From: Ciona savignyi | Taxonomy: Eukaryota; Chordata; Ascidiacea; Phlebobranchia; Cionidae | Direction: 5' to 3' | Length of the DNA stretch: 64,000 nucleotides | Assembly: GCA_000149265.1 (NCBI GenBank) | Contig: CH002614.1 | Location: 1,324,511 to 1,388,510, forward strand | Shown: positions 44,191 to 55,600 of the stretch, piece by piece | Numbering within the stretch: the first letter of the stretch is position 1 | Layout of the letters: each line of letters begins with the position of its first letter | Position numbers and translations under genes: made by a program | Notes under the pieces: generated by a model | Database searches by the model: none | The model's input: the letters and a program-made list of their open reading frames with translations, nothing else | Told to the model about the DNA's origin: nothing

Positions 44191-47083
44191 CTGCTGCCGC
44201 CGATTTAAGATTGAACTTCATTCACACACTAGGATTTTCAGCTTGTTGCTTTTGACACCCAGTTCCGGACACTCGCAACTGTCCCGTCACTGCGCTGCCC
44301 GGAGCCTTATTACAATTGAGTGACCGTAGATGACCGTTCGTCCAGTCACGATGCGCGTATTACGGGTTTCTGTGAATAATAGATGAACAGGACCTTCGCT
44401 AACCCTCTCTTGTGGCTTATTAGCTCGCAATTAAGCTCACCATCAATCGATACAATCTGCTGGTTATTCTCCGGCTAATATAATATTGCGATGATTCAGC
44501 TTAATAATTTGTTCACAGCAACTAGTCTACCCTGCGATGAATTTTAATATTCAAAAGATTTGTAAAACAAAGTAAAGTAGGCAACACAAACTATGAATCG
44601 ATTTGGCAAAGATCTGAAAACCAAAAGCAAAGTTATTTAAATTGCTGTCCTGGCCATGATACTATTAAACTCTCTGACTACCATTTTTTGAGCTGCTGCG
44701 GGCAGAATAACGGTTGAGAATTGTCGGCGTGTCTTTGCCAACGCTGCAGTAAATTGCAGGAAGGCGTGAAACCGCGCGCCTAGTCGAGATAGTTCAGCTA
44801 TTCCTTTGTGTTGATTTCCGATGAGAATCGTCTGACGTTTGCTTGCCCGAGAACAATGGAAGGTAGCAAGTTGGCCAGTGTCAGGTTACCAGGTTTCACC
44901 GTCATCAAGTTCCCATTCATAAAGCTGAGCGGAGTTGAACGTGAAATTACCTTCGCAAATACAGTGCGTCGTCGGAGTTACAGCTCACAACGAGCGTAAT
45001 CGAATCTAGCGGTGCCGGGAATTTCGTATTTGCGGTTAAGATCACCCACAAACTAACAGTCCGAGACAAAACAGCTCGAAAGCCGGAAGCGAGCGCGGTA
45101 AGTTCCAGACCTGGCGCTATGCTCAAGTGCGCCGAGATTAATGGCGTATCAAATTGTATACTTCTTTGGAGAATCGGCAAATTTAATTAGAAAATCCTTT
45201 CTCCATCTACTTTGATCAAAAGTGGCCGTGCGAACTGGTAAATTGTCCATGCGAAAACGAAATGATTACAAACAGCTATACCGTCTATCAGGGAAGAAAA
45301 CAAAAGAAAGAAGTGTGTTTTTACAGCTGGCTAAAAGCTCTAGATCTGACGTGTGGATAATACGTTAAAGGTTGACAGCTTGTTCCAACACCTTGGAGTG
45401 TCGATTAATTGCTGAATGACGTAACTAGTCATGGGAGGTAAGCCCTATGTTAGTTAATTGACGGTGGCGCTAATGAAGCTTTGGTTTGACAGGCAGAATT
45501 TGTTTCTGCTTTCACCCATAAACTGAATAATATATTTATTTTTTATGTCATGTACATTTAACATGCTACAGATTCTATTTTTAGCACGGTAGCGGGTTAA
45601 ACACTTATTGGTTTTAGATAAAGCGGAGTGTTGTTTTTTTCTCGGAACACTAAAACCACGCTACGTTTAACTTATATAAAGAGAAGATGAGAACACAAAA
45701 GAACCAATTGACCTAGATTTTTTTCTCATGATTTGCCTGCAAATTAAACCGATAATGGCACTGGAAAAAATCGTGTTGTGAGCGGCTGTAAACACAAAGA
45801 GCTATAAGTGGTTGGCGCGTTCCAGCAATTCGGTAGTTTCTATCTAACAGCCATCTCTATTCATTACAACGTAATTTGAGTGGTGGATGTTTGGGTTAAC
45901 ATTCCTTAACCTAACCTCAACCGAGCATGGAATAAATCGCCTGTTTCTGATTCCAATTAAATATTCGGTTGTTTGGCACCGACTTAAAGACAGCTGAATT
46001 GATTTCCATCTATGTCTTCCGCTCTTTTTTTACTGTATTATTTCATTTTGATTGATGTCTATTAAATTTCGTGGGAAAAATAAAGATATAACTTTGAGAT
46101 TTGCAATGAAAACTCGTCCAAGACTTAAAACTTAAAGTCAATCACTGGAGCTACTAATCTTTCCTTCTTTTGTGAGAACGTGAAACAACTGATTGAAAGG
46201 TGGAATTATACCATTCTGCCGTTACTACTACTGCAAGCGATGTACTAATTATTTCTAAATAACCACTTTACTTCGATGAAGCCAGCATTTCGAAATAACG
46301 CGCAATCAAATTACAATCTTACCACTGAGAGTGATATAAAAATCTTACGAGTCTAAAAGAAGTAAAAACTAATTTCACACTATATTTGGCAACAAAAGAA
46401 CTCAAAACCTCTGCAGTACAATCGACCATCTGTTCTGTGGAGTAATACACCAAGGGCGGGTGGTATTACGTAACAATACGGGTCCGTACATCACCTATAC
46501 CTACTGTGTGGTAAGCCAATCATTACATTAGGTCGTCGTATTAATGGTAACTCATTAATAAAAACGCAGTGTTGCCATTAATTAAAGCGCAGTGTTGCCA
46601 TGATTCAGCTAATGGATGCAAGTGATTATTAATATAATTTTCTGCTGGAAACATAACAAAAAAAAACTTATACGGGGAGCGACGCATAATAATAATTTTT
46701 TAGGTTGGTAACACTTTTTTTTACTTATATATAGTAACGCTGTAATTGGACTATATTGATAATTTTAAGATAGAATTGCGTTATCGTGTAGCACGGCAGT
46801 TTTGGTAAATAATGGACGGTGTAAACGTGTATGTAAAAGCACCAGACTTAAAACAAAACTTGTAGTTTCGATGGCTACGTGGATGGTTGTCTCGCACTCT
46901 TTAGTACTTGTATGTATTGTGACGTCACAAAAACACACGTAACAAAGGCTTGAACAAGGCAGACGCTGGTTAAATATTGGACGATCACACACTTATCCAG
47001 TTGACCTTGTAAAAACGTTTTCTCTCGCGTACATGGTGATAAATTTTATGGAGATATGAAAGTCAATAAGAGAAAAGACTTAC

Positions 47084-47258
47084 CCGTTTCCATGCACGCG
47101 AATTTGTTTTCAAACGCGGATGAAAATGATATTTCTTCTACGTTACATTTTTCGTAGAAGGTTACAGATTTGCCTGACTTTGCACGCTTGTCAGTGGAAT
47201 TTTGGTGTGAAGGCTTGTTTACCAAACACGAATTAGTAATGCAGCCAGTTCTACTCAT
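47084..47258 (-). CDS. Orphan first coding exon with a PP1-type RVxF motif
   Basis: Minus-strand exon from ATG at 47258 to a strong donor, GAAACGG|gtaagtc, at 47084. It gives 58 codons plus one base. The peptide begins MSRTGCITNSCLVNKPSHQN and includes KSGKSVTFYEKCNVEEI. KSVTF fits the RVxF docking consensus for protein phosphatase 1, but that motif is short and common. I recognise no family. It lies 4.7 kb upstream of KAZN on the same strand and ends in phase 1. That phase fits KAZN exon 3 (40878) or exon 4 (39988), so it could be an alternative KAZN first exon. It could equally start an unseen gene. Confidence 0.4.
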
Positions 47259-47393
47259 TTCAAACAACTCGTCTAATTAAATAGTATCTTCGTAATCTAT
47301 ATAGATACACAAACGCTGTTACACTAGATGTATAAAAGTGGGGGGTTCATCTTTAAAAACATAAGCAACTTCGATGGCCTACCGCAAAATGAA

Positions 47394-47570
47394 AGAACAT
47401 TTATTAAACTAATACTGCGTCTGTAGACTATGTTCCGCGCTGCAAACATGTGTGTCTTTAAAACAAAAAATCTTTGGCTGACTACCTAAAAAATAAAGAA
47501 CATCTATCTAGTTAAAACCTTTTCTGCGTCTGTAGACACTGTTCTATGCCACAAACATGTGTGGCAAAGA
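47394..47570. repeat. Local duplication, about 105-bp unit
   Basis: ctgcgtctgtagacta(t)gttc...aaacatgtgtg occurs twice in direct orientation. Confidence 0.75.
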
Positions 47571-47869
47571 TATACGCTCTCCTTTATTTCCCCAAAACAG
47601 GGGCAAACTCGTTTGACACCTTGTAGGGGAAAAGTAGAAAAACAAACGCATCTGCGGATGTTACAATAGAATCCCTGCCGAGTAAACGCCACAGACAGAT
47701 CGCGACTAGCTCGAGGTCTTTGTTTGCATATGCCGCCTATAATCGCCTGTTGAAACCGTAAGTGCCAGCACCCTAGCACGCTAGGAAACATCTAAAAGGG
47801 CGGGTTCCTTTTCATAAGCTACTGATAAACAAACAAAACCGATCGTGTTACACTTTTACCATATTAAAT

Positions 47870-48115
47870 CATTTTACACGGTCCATTCCTGATCCTTTGC
47901 CGCGATTTGCTTCATTTTCCATTATTTACTACAAGGGGCAAATTTGAATAAACGAAAACTAAAGTACATTTTAAAACTATACCGACTGTAATCCTAATAA
48001 ACACTATTTTACACGGTACATTTTTGTTCCTGTGTCGTGATTTGTTTCATTCGCCATTATTTAAAACTGGGGCAAAAATCAACTAAAGCTGTGTTTATAA
48101 ACTATACAGACAGCG
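47870..48115. repeat. Local duplication, about 130-bp unit
   Basis: ttttacacggt(c/a)catt...cgatttg(c/t)ttcatt...ccattattta...ggggcaaa and actatac(c/a)gac recur in direct orientation. Confidence 0.8.
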
Positions 48116-50094
48116 TTTATCGAAATATAATGTCCGCATATTCAACATACGAATCTGTAATAATCAGATAATAAAACCGCGTTCTCACTGTTAAGGGCGC
48201 TTGATACTAAAATATCTCCGCTCACAGCTACACCCCAGGCAAAGCTGTTCTACTGTAGCACATCGATCGAATGTTATCACAAATAAGTGCTTCTTAATTG
48301 GACTATTGATTATCAATCGAGCAGCAATTGCCCGAAATACATTGCACTGTAGATGACTGCAGGAGGTTGCAAAAGTGCCAAAGTTCGGGGCAACATGTTA
48401 TCTACTTTCGCCTGTATCTACACTGATTGAGCGTTAGAAGTGGGGTCCAAGCACTTGAGCTCGCAACATCTACTAATTGCCACTCGCACTTGTGAAGCTG
48501 TTTTGAGTAGCGCTGGGAACCAGGTTGCAAGCACACATGGTTGGGTATGGAATTGACAGAATCCAAACTTTGCGTGACAGTAAATTTGGTTCCGTATTTC
48601 ACTTCCCCATATGCTTTCGCCAATTACCAGAAACGACACATCACCTTACTTGGCAAGAATCAAGTGCGATTACAACAATAATGCTTTAACCACAGGAACT
48701 GAATGCGGATATTTCCGAATAACAAGTTAACACCGAATTTTCTAGTTTCGATTAGAACAACCGAGTCGAGTATTGAGAAATAATAACCTTTAATTATAAC
48801 TAACGATACACATGGTTTGCCATAAATGCATTAATTATGATCGCAATAAAAGAATCGACGCGAAAACGGTTATAATCAGCAAATAAACTACATCCGTATC
48901 GGCGTGAATAGTTTAATTAGCACAGGTACTAGGATACAGGAAACAATCGACAATAGTGTATGTGCGAAGTTGCCAATATTTTCCTGTATACGCAGTTTCA
49001 GAGAAACAGTGAAATAAGCAGCAGATAAAGCAACCGCGGGTGTACGAACGCATTTGCTGACCTTATAAGGTTGGGAACTCGACTCGCATTGACGAAAGAG
49101 CAAAAGAAACGGGTGTCGCAACACTTCTACGTATTTCAACGCTTCTCCCGTTACGCCATTCATTATTGAATTTAATCTTTAAAGTCTAAATCGGAATTCT
49201 TTAGAATCTTTACGTCACGAAAGCATTGGACAACGCAGTAGGAATAGGAACGTAGTTGTCTGTAATTTTAATTTATTTGCACTAAGGAAAAAGTAATAAT
49301 TGCTGTTAAATGCGGAACAATTTATATTTTAAACATATCATTATTTGGTTCTGCAAATTGACAACAAACTAATTTAAACAAATAAATTGAGTTTTAATTA
49401 AAAATCAAATTCCAATATACAATAAATTCAAATAGAGGGAGTGTTTAATTCTCCATTTTGAACACATTGGTTTAATCTCTAATTTAAACACTAATATGGT
49501 CTGTTCAACTGAACCTTGAAGCTTGTAGTTTTATTTAAACAAACAACCACACTAGTATAATGGTATCCCACCATTAGAGCTAACAGATGATCTCTAACAA
49601 CTGTGGCTGCTGGTATTAGATAAATGGATAGGCTATATTAAGGGCGGGTAAAATTTAGATTTATCATCCACTGATAAAAATCAATATATATATATATATA
49701 TGTATCTATACTTAGCAAGCATCATCGGTCAGGTATTATTAACAATATGCAGTATAACAATATATGAAATGTACACAAAGATTAAATTAGATCCAAAAGT
49801 TTAATTCTTAATTTATTGCAATCTGGTTGTGAGGTTCGTAGATTTTATTTTTCAAGTATATTCTCTTGTTTCTGTGATAATACTGATAATAAAATAAACA
49901 ATTCAAACATTTAACCACTGTAGTTTTGCCGTTTTATCTTGACCTTGACCTTAATCAAGTATGTCATTATTCTTTCCTGTATTAAAAATAAACTAATTCA
50001 ACTAAAAAAAACTAATTTTAGCACTATCTAAATAACATAAAAAAACTTTGGTTAACATGATCTAAAAACAGTCATCAAAGCTTTGTAAATATCA

Positions 50095-50400
50095 GTGTCT
50101 GCCTTTATTTCGGTACCAGCAAGTATTTTGTATTTCTGTCCTGTTGTTTTTATTAACAGCTTACCTCTCTATTTTAAGGATTTCATTGATGGTACCGGTA
50201 CTAATTATTTTAACAAGGCTTTTTCTTCTTATTTGCATTTGTCCAACTATTTTTTTTATAAATCTTATAAGGTGACACCTGCTTTAATGACAATATGTTT
50301 TTTTTGGTGTCTCTTGTTTATAAAACTGTTTGATTTTCATATTATTTACTTTATGCTCTGACTTGTGTTTAACAAATAAACTTGATTGATTGATTGATTA
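50095..50400 (+). mobile_element. Possible LINE 3' end with (TTGA)n tail
   Basis: The stretch ends aacaaataaacttgattgattgattgatta. This kind of short tandem tail is usual for CR1/L2-type non-LTR elements. Nothing upstream is clearly coding, so the call rests on the tail alone. Confidence 0.3.
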
Positions 50401-50647
50401 TTGTCGATAAAAAAATGTGATGGGAATTATGTAAACCTTCACTATGTTAATATAAATAGTTATAACAATACCAAAGATACATACAACTATTTAAAATTTA
50501 AGTATTACCAGTAAGATTGATATGATATATACAAAAACAAGGTTAAACGCTTGGGAAAATATCTTTCAGGTTTTTCTATTATGACAAGCTCTTTAAAGGA
50601 CATTAAGTCCAATGCAAAAAACACATGATCAATAATTTGTAACCGTA

Positions 50648-50732
50648 TGAGGTGATCTGACGATTGCCAGTGTGTTAATGGCCCTTACATTTACCCATTT
50701 ACAGGGATAAACATAAATATCTAACCTAATCA
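50648..50732 (+). mobile_element. SINE-A 3' fragment
   Basis: gaggtgatctgacgattgccagtgtgtta and tttacagggataaacataaatatc, followed by a degenerate tail. Confidence 0.82.
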
Positions 50733-51021
50733 CATGCATTGCATACAACCTTTTAACAAATAATCCGTGTTGTCCATTTGCGGATGGGGAGTTTGGAGAT
50801 GTAGTTCATTCAGTTGTGGTTTCCAGTTTCATTAAGAGTTGGTAAATCTTGCATTCGTGTTTATGTGATCCTTTCACAATGGACTTGTCAGGGCAGAATG
50901 CAAAGGTTGCTGGTACTTACTGCTAATAAGGCTGTCCAAATTTGATTCAATGTTATATTTTACAGTTCGGCAATGGATGGGAAAAAAGTGTGAAAGAGGA
51001 AATCCGCACATTAAAATGAAG

Positions 51022-51140
51022 ATATAGGATAATAGTAATACATTTCGGTTTATCACTGTGAATGGGAAAACAAAAGGGGTTTTAACACACGAGCAATCTT
51101 AAGATTACCTCGTGCATTCCGTTGGCTTACCATTTGGTAC
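51022..51140 (-). mobile_element. SINE-A 3' fragment
   Basis: Reversed 3' end: ataggataatagtaatac, cactgtgaatgggaaaaca, cacgagcaatcttaagattacctcg. Confidence 0.78.
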
Positions 51141-51225
51141 TACATTGAGTTTGTTCAACAGAGTTAAAATTAGTGCTTAGGGTAGGGTTACATATAGTTT
51201 CCTTAATTTAAGTGAGTCGTTTGGA

Positions 51226-51345
51226 CAACACTAAAAGGGGGAAGAGGTTAGGAGGAAAACTTCTCACTAAAACTATAAAAACTAATTTTAACCCTGCCCT
51301 AAACACTAATCTCAACCTCAGAACTAAACCTAACTCCCAAAAATA
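51226..51345. mobile_element. Copy of the ctcactaaaactat dispersed family
   Basis: gaggaaaacttctcactaaaactataaaaac and aaccctgccctaaacactaatctcaacc match the element at 34845-34990. Confidence 0.6.
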
Positions 51346-51741
51346 CGTCTTTGTAAATGTGGTTATGTCAAAACGTTAACATAAATGACATGGTATGCCT
51401 AACAACCACCACGTACCAAATAAATGAATGCTATTAATTTATTCCTAGTTCTGTGTTTCGATTCGAATTCCTTAGCATACAGTACACAACATATGAAACG
51501 CACGTGGGCTTATGCAAACAAACAAACAGAGACGATACAGACTGTACGAATAAAAACATCCGAAGTATTTTCGTAGTAAAATTTCGCGGGGTAAGTGCTC
51601 GTTTAAGATTTCTATAGGAATGGAAAATGTGTATTTTTAGCACATCGTTTCTTATAAATCAGTACACAAGTTTGTCATGTTAGATTAAATATTTACACTG
51701 GCGAAATAATTCCCCTTAACTATAGTTGTGTTTATTTGGTC

Positions 51742-52015
51742 GCTCCGACCGGTTAGCGTGGAATAGTGCGTCGACTGTCAGCGGAAGGGTTGCAACTGGT
51801 CGCCAACCAGTCGGTTGTGTTCTTGGCCACCGAATATTGCCTGAACCTAGCCGATTAAATGGGCTTCTTTAAAACCAAAAAAACGTCTCATTCATATACA
51901 ACACAATGATATAGCTTTTGTAATTCGACGGTGGGCGTCAGGTGATCTCACAATTGCCCGTGTGTTAACGCTCCTTGCGTGTTCCTATTAACGGCGAACA
52001 TGAATTTCCTATCCG
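51742..52015 (+). mobile_element. SINE-A, near full length, diverged
   Basis: Head gaccggttagcgtggaatagtgcgtcg, body cagtcggttgtgttcttggc and ggtgatctcacaattgcccg, end gaacatgaatttcctatcc. Confidence 0.85.
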
Positions 52016-52189
52016 AAGTTGGTTCTTTAGTGAACGACAGTCACGTCCCCTAAGTGTACACAATTCTACTATTATGAGGTTTCAGACCAAAAAGAAGCAT
52101 TAAAATAGCGTGGGTCCCAGAACAACGCATTTAGCATACCGATTAGCTTAATTAGTTTCTTTGTCTACTTTATTTCACACTTTAAGATC

Positions 52190-52405
52190 AAAACTGATCG
52201 CTGGCTAGTCGGTTGTGTTCTTGGGCAAGACAGTTAGAAGACATACCCTGAACCCAGTTGATCAATGGGCTTAACTAAAACTACAGAAATATCTAAATCA
52301 TGTTGCAAAACCTTTCGTACTATATGACAGTAGACGAGGTAATCTGACGATTGCCCGAATAATAATGCCCCTTATGGTCCACGGAGAATCAAACATTAAT
52401 AACCC
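52190..52405 (+). mobile_element. SINE-A, 5'-truncated
   Basis: atcgctggctagtcggttgtg, cttgggcaagacagttagaag, tgaacccagttgatcaatggg, gaggtaatctgacgattgcccg. Confidence 0.82.
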
Positions 52406-52665
52406 ATCTTAAAAAGGGTATTACTATATACACTTATAATTACTCTTTTGCCTAATTGATGTTATTACGTAAATGAAGAAACGTATATTATTTTTTAACC
52501 CAAGATAATCACCTAAACCACGCTTTCGATTTGGGTATTCAGTTTATATTCAAATGTAATTCCACCAAAACACGACCAGTAATACTAAACTTCATATATT
52601 TTTAATGTATTAGGAATGTTGAAGAATAAGGAAACATTAGTACGAAGCGCAAACAAAAAAGCTGA

Positions 52666-55600
52666 TCACACTTCATCAACAGCCCTGGTCAGATCCATTT
52701 TAACCATGGTTCGTATTCCATGCACGCCACGCAATCCAGCTAAAAACACCTGAAAAATGTAGTAATTATAACACATATAAAACCCTTACATAAAACAAAG
52801 AATGTAAAAAAGACAATAAAACGCGGTATTTGTTTGCAGTTCTTTCCCACCGGGCGCGCAACGTATACTGGGTATAGAATGGGGGATCTGCTGCACCTCG
52901 GCGGTGGGAGCGCGGTGATCTAACGATTGCCCGTGTGGTAACGGTCACTTACGTTTACCCATTGACCGGTATAAACATAACTATCCTATTCTACCTTGGC
53001 GTTTAAACTCCATTAAAAATAGTACACATCGAACCAGTATTGATTTATACCCACTACAAGCAAGTGTAATTGATTAGACAACTCTACTGTGGGCATGTGT
53101 GGTTTTGATAATTGCCTTCGTTTAACTGGTGTTTTCCCACACAAGAAGTTACAAAAAGGAAAAAATGCATTTGAACATTTAACGGTTTTTAACAGGATAA
53201 TTGGTGCTTGATTTAACAAAATTCCTCTCACCAACCGACACACTTACAGTGTCAGGTTTGTAATTAGTTGTGGTTAGAGAATATTCCAAAATCGACCACC
53301 CACATATGGCAACACATCGCACATGTAGTTAGTTACATGTCGTCAAGTTAGAATCCAGCGGCGAACTAGTACGTGATGTACTTGGAGAATGTACTTAAAG
53401 TACATGGCTTGAACCCAGTATATTAACTATTCTAATAAAATTGAAGAAACGTCATGCATAATACAGTGCAATATCTTCATTAACCCGGCGGTGGGCACAA
53501 AGTGATCTGACGAATGCCCGTGTGTTAACGCCCTTGGTTTTCACATTCACGGGGATAAAACATGAATTCCTATCTTATTTTCCAAACAAAACGAATAAAT
53601 GAAACCTCGCATTATTTAGTACCTGCGGCCGTGGAACATTGCTCTGGTTATCCCGTTTGGTCTGTGAAGTCTGGTCCTTCGGAAGGTAAACCTGCGTCGA
53701 GTTTTCTCTGCGCAGATTACTTAGGTTGGTCTGACTTGACTTCGTGATTTTCGTTCGAAGGTTCGCCTGCAATTGAAGGCTGTATTGAACGGTCATGTGG
53801 ACGAATGGTTAATGCGATCGATTCATATACCAATTCCACATAAAAAAACGGTCTTTGTGACGTGCCCATCATGGGATCGAAACTTAGACCGGTAAAAACA
53901 TTTTATTTATTTATTTTTTGTTTCCATGATTAAAACACGAAGCATGACCTTTTTGATGAAAAAAATTAAAAACGGGAAAAGACGGCAAAACGACAGTGTT
54001 TAAAACACGTCTGTTATTCAATTAAATATTTACGTTAGGTAAATACGAAATATAGGTAAATGTACGGGCCTTTATGAAGACCGACCGTATGTAGTTCCGA
54101 TGTAAACCCACGGTAATCTAATGATTGCCCGTGTAATACAGCACAGGGACAAACATGAATATCTTATATACCCATATAATAACCCTTAATTTAACCTCCC
54201 TCTTAGTTAAACATGAGTATCCTGTCTAAAGTCTTTCACAATTTAAAAATATAACATTTTCAGCCCCCACACTGACCAGTTTGAGCGCTTTCCTTCTGAG
54301 TTCCCATTCATTCCATTCATAATCCTTCCTGATATTATACTCGAGTATATGGGTGTCGGTCTGAGTTCCTCCGTCCGATTTCGTCACCGGTTTTTCAATC
54401 ATTCTGCCTGCTTCGCCCTGTTGTGGATCAATTTTCGTTTATTCATTTTTTATTATAGTAATAGGATAAGAGGATATTCATGTTTATCATCGTGAATAAA
54501 AAAACGCAATGGGTGTTAACATATAGTCAATCTTCAGATCACTTTGCGCCCACCGTCTGGTTACCGGAGTTATTGCTTAGTGTTTTTTATACATCACATG
54601 TTCCTTCAATTTAGGCAATATCCGTTAAGTGCCTTGCCCAAGGACATAACCAACTAGCAAGCGACCAGTTTTAAACCTACAAAGTTTCGGGTGAGAGTCG
54701 GTGCACTAACCCACCAAGGTAATCGGGCGTACATTAATATTTATTTTATTAACAAGGACAGTATTTGTCCATGATTACCTGGGAATATGGGGAAATGGAT
54801 GCAAATTGCTGATGCAACTCTAATAACTGGATGAGTTCTGGTGACTTCTTTGCAGCTTCTGCCACCAGAGCAATTGCTTTGTCTGGGTGGAAGGCGAATT
54901 CGTAAGCTGCTTCTCTGGAGCTGAACACATAGAGCTTGTCCTGGTATTGCATTATACCAATGTCCGGGTTGCCTGAAAGATAAGTATTTTATTTTTTATA
55001 TCTTCAATAAACAGGAAACAATATGGCAAAAATTGGCAAAAAAGATAATAAAATAAAAATATGTAAATTGTTAAAATTTATAAAACATTTATAACTTCAA
55101 CAGGAAACGCAGCTCGGAAGTCATTATTTGAACTACACCAATACTATGGAGTTTTTTGAAAGTAATATTTGTATATTTTATTAAATTGCTTTAATCCAAT
55201 ATTTTTATGATAATCTATATTGACTTTTTTCCGCCCTTTTTTATATTTTAAATGTGTATTTTTTTAATTGATATTTAAACAAAAAAATTACCTAAACTAA
55301 CTAAACAAATATCGACATTAAAATGATTTGTATCCACCTGGTAATAGAAGTCGATCATGTTTAATAATAGAATATCCACAACAGCCACGGTATTGTAGCA
55401 ACAGACGATCGTAGTTCTTGGTTGTTTCTGGAAACAACCACTGGATTTGCTGGTTGTCCATGAAATCTTCTGGGTTGACTCTGTTACCTATATTGGGTGT
55501 TTTAACAATTTTACTCAAGTTTTAAACAAAATAAAGTTATAAACAAAAGAGGAAATTTGATAGAAAAACACCACTCCGAAACATCTCAATACAAAACTTC

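Larger units (their letters stand above)
42354..47083. other. Upstream region of KAZN, no gene seen
   Basis: No exon with homology. Contents are the 22-bp repeat, a hAT-type end fragment at 42528-42640 and the 95-bp tandem repeat at 43873-44190. A unique, GC-richer stretch at about 44640-45180 could be regulatory, but nothing specific is visible in it. Confidence 0.5.
47259..52665. other. Gene-poor stretch between the orphan exon and CFAP206
   Basis: No gene supported. Contains duplications at 47394-47570 and 47870-48115, a (TA)n run near 49687, a possible LINE 3' tail ending about 50400, and SINE-A copies listed separately. Unique sequence at 48360-49170 has open frames on both strands but no homology or splice-flanked exon that I trust. 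Confidence 0.5.

Noticed and set aside
47504-47791. 95-codon minus frame rich in Cys
   Set aside because: It overlaps a local DNA duplication, lacks splice context and has no recognisable zinc-binding spacing.
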